23,709 bases of DNA from OFTM291 sp041741375. Its GTDB lineage: Bacteria; Gemmatimonadota; Gemmatimonadetes; Gemmatimonadales; GWC2-71-9. This document shows positions 1 through 6,400 of this stretch, in pieces (within the stretch, counting starts at the first letter, position 1; every line of letters starts with the position of its first letter). A program made the position numbers and the translations under genes. Below the pieces are notes generated by a model. The model did no database searches. It was not told the origin of the DNA and worked only from the letters and a program-made list of their open reading frames with translations. Location of the stretch: the NCBI GenBank assembly GCA_041741375.1, contig JBGSKF010000119.1, positions 1 to 23,709 of the forward strand, written 5' to 3'.

Positions 1-132
1 ATGCCGGGGGACAACGTGCAGATGACGATCGAGCTGATCACGCCGATCGCGATGGATGAGGGCCTGCGGTTCGCGATCCGGGAGGGTGGCCGGACGGTGG
101 GCGCAGGGGTGGTCACCAGGATTCTCGAGTAG
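1..132 (+). CDS. tuf: Elongation factor Tu, C-terminal end (first tuf copy, partial)
   Basis: This is the last 43 codons of an EF-Tu gene, open at the left window edge. EF-Tu is the cytoplasmic GTPase that delivers aminoacyl-tRNA to the ribosome. The visible protein is the end of beta-barrel domain 3 and includes PGDNVQMTIEL, a LRFAIREGGRTVGAGVV stretch and the terminal RILE typical of the family. The stop TAG is at 130-132. The next gene, rpmG, starts 27 bases downstream, so this copy heads the rpmG-secE-nusG group, like tufB of E. coli. A second tuf starts at 23569, so the genome appears to have two. The ATG at position 1 is an internal codon, not the start. Identity is certain; the G domain is outside the window. 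Confidence 0.97.
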   Translation: MPGDNVQMTIELITPIAMDEGLRFAIREGGRTVGAGVVTRILE

Positions 133-159
133 TCCGGTCCGACTGGAGAGGGGCGTTGC

Positions 160-312
160 ATGGCGCGCGATAAAATCATCCTGGAGTGCACCGACTGCAA
201 GAGCCGGAACTACTTCACGGACAAGAACAAGCGACTGCATCCGGAGCGGGTGGAGTGGAAGAAATTCTGCCCCCGCTGCAACCGGCATTTGCCGCACAAG
301 GAGTCGAAGTAG
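160..312 (+). CDS. rpmG: 50S ribosomal protein L33
   Basis: A 50-residue protein of normal L33 length; L33 is a small protein of the large ribosomal subunit. Two CxxC pairs (Cys10/Cys13 and Cys37/Cys40) mark the zinc-binding form. Other family features are an N terminus MARDKIILEC, a YFTDKNKR segment and the CPRCNRHLPHKE end. A GGAGAGGGG Shine-Dalgarno run at about 144-152 precedes the ATG. The gene lies between tuf and secE, the usual bacterial position, and its stop is 2 bases before the secE start, so the two are surely cotranscribed. Bacteria with the zinc form often also have a cysteine-free paralogue used in zinc limitation; none is visible here. Confidence 0.95.
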   Translation: MARDKIILECTDCKSRNYFTDKNKRLHPERVEWKKFCPRCNRHLPHKESK

Positions 313-314
313 CC

Positions 315-557
315 ATGGCCGAGATCGAATCGGCCCCGCCGTCCGGCGGTGTGGCGGGCGCTCTGGTGGGTACCCGGGACTTTCTCGTGGCCGCCCAGGC
401 GGAGATGAAGAAGGTCACCTGGCCCACCCGGGACGAGCTGGTCAAGGCGACCCGGATGATCGTGATCTTCTCGGTGGCCCTGGGCATCACGATCGGCCTG
501 GTGGACCTGGTGCTGCAGTTGATCTTCGTCACCGGCATCGCGTCCCTGGCCCGGTGA
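315..557 (+). CDS. secE: Preprotein translocase subunit SecE
   Basis: An 80-residue protein matching the short, single-helix SecE found in most bacteria. SecE clamps SecY in the inner-membrane SecYEG channel and is essential for protein export. The sequence has an amphipathic segment with the conserved core AEMKKVTWPTRDEL (about residues 29-42), then one hydrophobic helix at about residues 48-72. The reading frame is open upstream to 186, but that would overlap rpmG. The ATG at 315 follows AAGGAG at 298-303 and gives the normal family length, so it is preferred. It lies 2 bases after rpmG and 4 bases before nusG, the classical secE-nusG pair. Confidence 0.96.
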   Translation: MAEIESAPPSGGVAGALVGTRDFLVAAQAEMKKVTWPTRDELVKATRMIVIFSVALGITIGLVDLVLQLIFVTGIASLAR

Positions 558-561
558 GACG

Positions 562-1104
562 ATGGAGTATCGCTGGTACGCCATCCAGACCACATCCGGG
601 CATGAGAACAAGGTAAAGACCCTGTTGCTCAAGCGGATCGCCGAAGACCCGCGGGCCCCGGAGGAGAAGCTCGTGCGCCAGGCCCTGGTCCCGACGCAGA
701 CCTCGGTCGAGATCAAGGCGGGCAAGAAGGTGGAGGTGGAGCGCAAGCTCTACCCCGGGTACGTGCTCATCGAATCGGGGATGAGCCAGGAAGCGCAGCA
801 CCTGGTCAACAGCGTGCAGGGCGTGATCAAGTTCGTGGGGACCGGCCGGCTCCCGCAGCCCCTCCGGCCCGACGAGGTCAACCGGCTGCTCGGCGTCGTC
901 GAGGAGTCGGCGGAGGCCGGCCCGAAGGAGGAGATCCCGTTCCTGGTCGGTCAGGCGGTGGAGATCACCGAGGGGCCGTTCTCCGACTTCAACGGCACGG
1001 TCGAGGAAGTGGTGCCGGACAAGGGCAAGGTGAAGGTCTCCGTGAGCCTCTTCGGACGGCCCACCACCGTGGAGCTGGATTACCTCCAACTCCGGGGACA
1101 CTGA
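562..1104 (+). CDS. nusG: Transcription termination/antitermination factor NusG
   Basis: A 180-residue NusG of standard length. NusG binds the RNA polymerase clamp, affects elongation and Rho-dependent termination, and links polymerase to the ribosome. The NGN domain occupies about residues 1-110, with the signatures WYAIQTTSGHENKV at the start and KLYPGYVLIE at about 62-71. A short linker leads to the C-terminal KOW domain (about 125-180) with VGQAVEITEGPFSDFNGTVEE. Nothing is inserted between the domains. The start ATG is 4 bases after the secE stop, with only a weak GTGAGA upstream, which suggests translational coupling. A 147-bp spacer separates it from rplK. Confidence 0.97.
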   Translation: MEYRWYAIQTTSGHENKVKTLLLKRIAEDPRAPEEKLVRQALVPTQTSVEIKAGKKVEVERKLYPGYVLIESGMSQEAQHLVNSVQGVIKFVGTGRLPQPLRPDEVNRLLGVVEESAEAGPKEEIPFLVGQAVEITEGPFSDFNGTVEEVVPDKGKVKVSVSLFGRPTTVELDYLQLRGH

Positions 1105-1251
1105 GGACGAAGGACTCGAGGTCACACCCCGCGTGGGGATCGTGACCCCCGGCCCGAGCCAACCGGCTCGCAGGGCGGGCCCGCGACCGCGCGGGTGATC
1201 GCGGCAGACGGCGTCGTCCCGGGGACGGCCCGGACACCAGATTGAGGAGAG
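1105..1251 (+). promoter_or_regulatory. nusG-rplK spacer with three small hairpins; candidate rplK-rplA leader
   Basis: No gene fits in these 147 bases. Three consecutive short inverted repeats are present: CCCC/GGGG at 1127-1138, CGAGCC-AACC-GGCTCG at 1155-1170, and CCCGCG-ACCG-CGCGGG at 1180-1195. A Shine-Dalgarno TTGAGGAGA follows at about 1242-1250. In many bacteria ribosomal protein L1 binds the rplK leader mRNA and represses its own operon, so an L1-binding leader would be expected here. I cannot show a match to the L1 motif, so only the location and the hairpins support the call. I see no promoter or U-tract terminator. Confidence 0.4.
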
Positions 1252-1677
1252 ATGGCAAAAAAGATCATGGCCATGGTCAAGCTCCAGTGTCCCGCTGGAG
1301 CGGCCAACCCCGCACCGCCGGTCGGTACCGCTCTCGGGCCGCACGGCGTGAACATCATGGACTTCTGCAAGCAGTTCAACGCCAGGACCCAGTCCCAATC
1401 GGGCATGGTGATCCCGGTGGTGGTGACCATCTACGCCGACCGGACCTTCACCTTCATCACCAAGACGCCGCCCGCGGCGAACCTCCTTCTCAAGGAGACG
1501 GGGATCGCGAAGGGGAGCGGCGTCCCGAACCGGACCAAGATTGGTCAGGTGACCCGAGCCCAGGTCCGGAAGATCGCCGAGATCAAGATGGTGGATCTCA
1601 ACGCCGCCGACCTCGAGGGCGCGATGAAGATGATCGCCGGGACCGCGCGGTCGATGGGAATGGAGGTCGTCGACTGA
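1252..1677 (+). CDS. rplK: 50S ribosomal protein L11
   Basis: A 141-residue protein of exact family length. L11 sits at the base of the ribosomal stalk with 23S rRNA and L10, forms part of the GTPase-associated centre, and is needed for RelA activation in bacteria that have it. The N-terminal domain has the PAPPVG proline-rich segment (about 22-27) and LGPHGVNIMDFCKQFN. The C-terminal rRNA-binding domain (about 75-141) has KGSGVPNRTKIGQVT and GTARSMGMEV. The segment LQCPAGAANP has Cys where Ile is common, which is probably harmless variation. GAGGAGA lies just before the ATG. The stop TGA overlaps the rplA ATG by one base, so translation is probably coupled. Confidence 0.97.
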   Translation: MAKKIMAMVKLQCPAGAANPAPPVGTALGPHGVNIMDFCKQFNARTQSQSGMVIPVVVTIYADRTFTFITKTPPAANLLLKETGIAKGSGVPNRTKIGQVTRAQVRKIAEIKMVDLNAADLEGAMKMIAGTARSMGMEVVD

Positions 1678-2366
1678 TGCCGGTCCATGGAAAGAGATTT
1701 CAGGCGGCGGCCGGGAAGGTGGACCGCAAGCGGGACTACCCGATTTCCGACGCCGTGGCGCTGGTCAAGGCCAATGCCTTTGCCAAGTTCGATGAAACCG
1801 TCGACGCCGCCGTCCGTCTGGGTGTGGATCCGCGCCACGCCGACCAGGTGGTGCGCGGAACCGTGGTGCTGCCGCACGGGACCGGCAAGTCCGTCCGCGT
1901 GCTGGTCGTGACCCAGGGCGAGCGGGTGGCCGAGGCCGAAGCGGCCGGCGCCGATTTCGTCGGCCTGGAGTTTCTCCAGAAGCTCAAGGACGGCTGGCTC
2001 GAGTGCGATGTCATCGTGGCCACACCGGACGTGATGGGGCAGCTCGGGCAACTGGGCCGCATCCTCGGTCCCCGCGGACTGATGCCCAATCCGAAGGCGG
2101 GCACCGTGACGATGGATGTGGCGCGGGCGGTGAAGGAAATCAAGGCGGGCAAGATCGAGTTTCGGGTGGACAAGACCGGCAACGTGCATGCACCGATCGG
2201 CAAGGTCTCGTTCAGCACGGAGCAGCTCACGGAGAATCTCTCCGCGTTCCTCGACACGATCGTGCGCGCCAAGCCCTCGGCGGCCAAGGGCACCTACCTC
2301 CGGACCGCCACCATTTCGAGCACCATGGGGCCGGGCGTCCGGCTTGACACAGCGGGGTACCGATGA
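1677..2366 (+). CDS. rplA: 50S ribosomal protein L1
   Basis: A 229-residue L1 of typical length. L1 forms the mobile stalk near the ribosomal E site and in many bacteria represses rplK-rplA translation. Diagnostic segments include the N-terminal FDETVDAAVRLGVDPRHADQ, the domain 2 stretch LGRILGPRGLMPNPKAGTV, and a C-terminal FRVDKTGNVHAPIGKVSF that returns to domain 1. The frame is open upstream inside rplK. The ATG at 1677, overlapping the rplK stop, gives the normal N terminus, and GGAGG lies at 1662-1666. The stop overlaps the rplJ start by 4 bases (ATGA), leaving no untranslated space before rplJ. Confidence 0.97.
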   Translation: MPVHGKRFQAAAGKVDRKRDYPISDAVALVKANAFAKFDETVDAAVRLGVDPRHADQVVRGTVVLPHGTGKSVRVLVVTQGERVAEAEAAGADFVGLEFLQKLKDGWLECDVIVATPDVMGQLGQLGRILGPRGLMPNPKAGTVTMDVARAVKEIKAGKIEFRVDKTGNVHAPIGKVSFSTEQLTENLSAFLDTIVRAKPSAAKGTYLRTATISSTMGPGVRLDTAGYR

Positions 2367-2857
2367 GCACCAAGGAGGAACGTCAAGCAACGGTGGACAC
2401 GCTGGCCGACCGGCTGGACACGTCCCCGAACATCTACGTCACCGATTTCAGCGGCCTGGACGTGGGAAAGATGACCACGCTCCGTCGCCGGTTGCGGGAG
2501 GCGGGCGCCGGGTTCGTGGTGGTGAAGAACACCCTGGCCCGGCGGGCGCTGGCCTCGCGGCAGATCAGCGCGTTCGACGACCAGCTGACCGGCCCGGTGG
2601 GTCTGGTCCTGGCCGGGGTGGATCCGCTCCCGGCGGCGAAGGTCATCGGCGATTTTGCACGAGAGTTTTCCAAGCCGACGGTGAAGGTCGGCCTGGTGGA
2701 CGGGAAGGCGGTCGAGGCGGCCTACGTGGCGCGGCTCGGCACCCTCCCGTCGCGTGAGGTCCTCCTGGCGCAGGTCGCCGGGTCGCTCAACGGCATCCTG
2801 TACCAGATGGTCAGCGTCCTCGAGGCGCTTCGCGAGCAGCGTCAGGCGGAATCTTAA
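2363..2857 (+). CDS. rplJ: 50S ribosomal protein L10
   Basis: A 164-residue L10, normal for the family. L10 anchors dimers of L7/L12 and binds 23S rRNA at the stalk base. The N-terminal domain includes YVTDFSGLDVGKM and FVVVKNTLARRA (about 51-62). The C-terminal helix that binds L7/L12 is visible as SLNGILYQMVSVLEALREQR (about 141-160). The start overlaps the rplA stop by 4 bases. Many bacteria regulate rplJL through an L10(L12) complex binding a long leader just before rplJ; no such leader exists here, so this control is absent or lies elsewhere. rplL begins 23 bases downstream. Confidence 0.97.
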   Translation: MSTKEERQATVDTLADRLDTSPNIYVTDFSGLDVGKMTTLRRRLREAGAGFVVVKNTLARRALASRQISAFDDQLTGPVGLVLAGVDPLPAAKVIGDFAREFSKPTVKVGLVDGKAVEAAYVARLGTLPSREVLLAQVAGSLNGILYQMVSVLEALREQRQAES

Positions 2858-2880
2858 CCGTACGGAGAAGGAACACGACG

Positions 2881-3264
2881 ATGGCGAACAGCACACTCAG
2901 CAACGACGAGATCCTCGAAGCAATCGGCGGCAAGACGGTGGTCGAGCTGGCCGAGCTCATCGATGCCTTCAAGGAAAAGTTCAACGTGACCGTCATGGCG
3001 GCGGCGCCCGCGGCCGGCGGGGGCGGAGCCGCTCCGGCGGCGGTGGAGGAGCAGACCGAGTTCGCGGTCATCCTCAAGGAGGGTGGCGCCAAGAAGATCC
3101 AGGTGATCAAGGTGGTGCGGGAGCTGACCAGCCTGGGTCTGAAGGAGGCCAAGGACCTGGTGGATGGCGCGCCGAAGACGGTGAAGGAAGGCGTCTCGAA
3201 GGCCGAGGCGGAAGAGATCAAGAAGAAGCTGGAAGACCAGGGCGCGGTCGTCGAGCTGAAGTAG
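2881..3264 (+). CDS. rplL: 50S ribosomal protein L7/L12
   Basis: A 127-residue L7/L12, the multi-copy stalk protein that recruits translation factors such as EF-Tu and EF-G. The N-terminal dimerisation and L10-binding helices cover about residues 1-35. An Ala/Gly-rich hinge with a GGGG run follows at about 39-55. The globular C-terminal domain (about 57-127) carries EFAVILKEGGAKKIQVIKVV and LGLKEAKDLVDGAPKTVKEG, the factor-binding helix region. A strong ribosome site GGAGAAGGAA (2864-2872) precedes the ATG, fitting the need for more L7/L12 than other ribosomal proteins. The next gene, rpoB, follows after a 175-bp spacer. Confidence 0.97.
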   Translation: MANSTLSNDEILEAIGGKTVVELAELIDAFKEKFNVTVMAAAPAAGGGGAAPAAVEEQTEFAVILKEGGAKKIQVIKVVRELTSLGLKEAKDLVDGAPKTVKEGVSKAEAEEIKKKLEDQGAVVELK

Positions 3265-3278
3265 GTCCAGGGATGCGA

Positions 3279-3297
3279 CCCGGTCATTCGGACCGGG
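3279..3297 (+). terminator. Hairpin after rplL, possible attenuator
   Basis: A perfect 7-bp stem, CCCGGTC (3279-3285) and GACCGGG (3291-3297), with a 5-base loop, starts 15 bases after the rplL stop. GC-rich sequence follows rather than a T-tract, so strong intrinsic termination is unlikely. In E. coli the rplL-rpoB spacer holds a partial attenuator and an RNase III site that lower rpoBC relative to ribosomal protein mRNA. The position fits a similar role, but that is inference. Confidence 0.45.
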
Positions 3298-3333
3298 CCG
3301 CCCCGGGCCCGACTTCAGTGAGGCGACATGCGA

Positions 3334-3363
3334 TTGACGGCGAATCCGACAACCCCTGATGAT
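3334..3363 (+). promoter_or_regulatory. Possible internal promoter for rpoBC
   Basis: TTGACG (3334-3339) matches the -35 consensus at five of six bases. GATGAT (3358-3363), 18 bases downstream, has four of six -10 bases including the key second A and last T. It would start transcripts at about 3370, directly before the hairpin at 3371-3411. Internal rpoBC promoters are known in other bacteria. The -10 match is weak, so this is a candidate only. Confidence 0.35.
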
Positions 3364-3370
3364 GGACACG

Positions 3371-3411
3371 CCCCGCGGCACCCCCGGCATCGGCCGGGTG
3401 GTCCGCGCGGG
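3371..3411 (+). terminator. Long imperfect hairpin upstream of rpoB
   Basis: The inner stem CCCGGC (3383-3388)/GCCGGG (3393-3398) with loop ATCG is enclosed by an outer stem pairing 3371-3378 with 3403-3411, with one bulged C and a small internal loop. CCCTTTGT follows, giving only a short U-run. It lies about 30 bases before the rpoB ATG. It could be an attenuator, an RNase III site or a 5' stabilising hairpin for transcripts from the candidate promoter just upstream. Confidence 0.45.
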
Positions 3412-3439
3412 GCCCTTTGTGCTGCCCCGAGAGTGAGCC

Positions 3440-6400
3440 ATGCCTGACACCTTGCCGACGATTACCTTCGCCAAGCGGGAAGGGGGCATGCCCATGCCCC
3501 ACCTGCTGGATATCCAGACCCGCGCCTTCGAGTCCCTGCTCGTGGCAAACGAGGAGGGAGGAGAGCGGCAGGATGTGTCCCTTGACCGGGTGTTCCGGGA
3601 TCTGTTCCCGATTTCCGATGTCAACGGAAAGTATGAGCTCGATTACAAGAGCTACGCCCTGGGGGAACCCAAGTACGCGGTCGAGGAGTGCATCGAGCGC
3701 GATATGACGTATGCCGCTCCCCTCAAGGCCACGTTGCTCCTCAACGTGTTCGAGGACGTCGGGGATCAACGGCGGCTCAAGAACCAGATCGAGAAGGAAG
3801 TCTATCTCGGCGAGCTGCCGATCATGACCCCCCTCGGGACCTTCGTGATCAACGGAGCTGAGCGGGTGGTGGTCAGCCAGCTGCATCGGAGCCCCGGGGT
3901 GGTGTTCGAGGAGAGCATCCATCCCAATGGCCAGCGCCTGTTCTCGGCCCGGATCATCCCGTTCCGCGGATCGTGGGTGGAGTTCACCATCGACATTCAC
4001 GATGTGGTGTATGTTCACATCGACAAGAAGAAGAAGTTCCCCGCCACGGCTCTGCTCCGGGCGTTCGGGTACGGAACCAACGCCGAAATCCTCTCGCTGT
4101 TCTTCTCGCGGAAGGACCTGGACATCACCGCCAGTCTCGAAGGCCGTCAGGGCCGCCGGGAGGTGCTCGGCTCGCTGCTGGCGGAGGGCGTGCCGAATCC
4201 CGAGGACCCCGAGGGAGCGCCCCTCGGCGCCGTGGGCGACGAGCTGACGGCGGAACGGGTGACCGCGATGCGGCAGGTGGGCATCAGCACGGTGTCGGTC
4301 TTCGCGGGGTATAGTGCGCTCGATCTTCGGGAGGTGGAAGCACCCACCACCACGCGCGAACGGGAAAAGGTCATGCTCGCCTTCCCGGTGGCGGATCCCG
4401 AGACCGGCGAAGTGCTGGCCGACGGGGGGAGCGAGGTGACGGACGACCTGCGGGACCGCCTGATCGCCGCCGGGGTGCAGAAGGTGGATGTCCTCCTTCC
4501 CTCGGGCCGGCCGGAATCCCCGCTGATCAAGAACACCCTGGCCAAGGATCCGACCGCAACCGAGGCGGAGGCACTCGAGCAGATCTACTCGTTGCTGCGC
4601 CCCGGCGATGCCCCCAACCTGGAAACGGCGCGTCTCCAGCTGCAGCGACTCTTCTTCAACCCGAAGCGATACGATCTCGGACGAGTCGGGCGCCACAAGA
4701 TCAATCAGCGCCTTCGCCTGCGGACCGATCCGAACCATACGGTCCTCACCGAGGAGGACTTCATTTCGATCATCCGGTATCTGATCGATCTGGCGGACGG
4801 ACGGGGCCACACCGACGACATCGACCACCTGGGCAACCGCCGCATCCGGTCGGTGGGGGAGCTCATCGCCAATCAGTTCTCGGTGGGCCTCTCACGGATG
4901 GCGCGCCTGGTCAAGGAGCGGATGAGCATCAACTCCGATCCCGAGAAGATCTCCCTGGATGACCTGGTGAACGCCCGGACCGTGTCGGCGGTGATCCAGG
5001 CGTTCTTCGGGTCGAGCCAACTGTCCCAGTTCATGGACCAGACGAACCCGCTCGCCGAGCTCACCAACAAGCGGCGCCTCTCCGCTCTCGGACCCGGGGG
5101 ACTGACCCGGGAACGGGCCGGATTCGAGGTCCGGGACGTCCACTATTCCCAGTATGGCCGGATGTGTCCGATCGAGACTCCGGAAGGCCCGAACATCGGC
5201 CTGATCACCAGCCTGTCCACGTTCGCGCGGATCAACGACCTCGGCTTCATCGAGACGCCCTACCGGGTGGTGCGGCAGGGGAAGGTGACGAGCGAGATCC
5301 AGTGGCTCTCGGCCACCGAGGAGGAGGACTACACGGTGGCGCAGGCCAACGCGGTCCTGGATGCCTCCGGGGCGTTCACCGAGCCGCTGGTTCTGTGTCG
5401 CCGAGGCGATGACTATCCGTTGCTGCCTCCCCCGAAGATTGATTTCATGGACGTGGCGAGCGAACAGCTCGTCTCCATCGCCGCCGCCCTCATTCCCTTC
5501 CTGGAACACGACGACGCGAACCGCGCCCTGATGGGTTCCAACATGCAGCGGCAGTCGGTGCCTCTGGTGTTCCCGCGGGCCCCGCTGGTCGGCACCGGGC
5601 TCGAGGGCAAGGTGGCCCGGGACTCGGGAGCGGTGATCCTGGCCCGCCGGGAGGGCGTGGTCACGCGGGTCACGGCCGACGAGATCCTGGTCGACGCCGG
5701 GGAGGAGGCCCTGCCCACCGATGTGCCGCTGGCCCGGCTGGCCCGGCACGACCGGTACCGGGTGAAGAAGTTCTGGCGGACCAACCAGGACACCGCCATC
5801 AACCAGCGCCCCCTCGTGCAGCAGGGGGATCGCGTGGTGCCGGGACAGGTTCTCGCCGATGGAGCCGCCACCGAGGACGGTGAACTGGCCCTGGGCAACA
5901 ACGTGACCGTCGCCTTCATGCCCTGGTACGGCTACAACTTCGAAGACGCGATCGTGCTGTCGGAACGGCTCGTGAAGGATGACGTCTATTCATCCATTCA
6001 CATCCAGGAGCTGGAACTGCACGTCCGGGACACCAAGCGCGGACAGGAGGAGATCACCCGCGAGATCCCGAACGTGGCGGACGAGTCGCTGGTGGATCTG
6101 GACGAACGTGGCATCATCCGCATCGGGGCGCACGTCAAACCGGGCGACATCCTGGTCGGGAAGATCACCCCGAAGGGGGAGACCGAGCTGTCGCCGGAGG
6201 AGAAGCTTCTCACCGCCATTTTCGGGGAGAAGGCCAAGGACGTGAAGGATTCGTCCCTGAAGGTGCCGCCCGGGATGAAGGGGACCGTGATCGACGTCAA
6301 GATCTTCTCGCGGGTGGAGGACCAGGTGGTCGAGAAGGATCGGGGCGAGCGGATCGGCGAGGTCCGGCGCATCGAGCACGAGGAGAAGACCCGGATCAGC

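Noticed and set aside
133..314. tRNA-Trp gene between tuf and secE, as found in some bacteria
   Set aside because: The interval is filled by rpmG and short gaps; no cloverleaf-forming sequence is seen.
1242..1676. N-terminal extension of rplA through rplK
   Set aside because: The frame is open upstream, but the product there is the shifted reading of rplK; the ATG at 1677 gives the normal L1 N terminus.
3284..4828. Minus-strand open frame of 514 codons spanning the rplL-rpoB spacer
   Set aside because: It covers the complement of rpoB and the hairpin spacer; no start signal or family resemblance.
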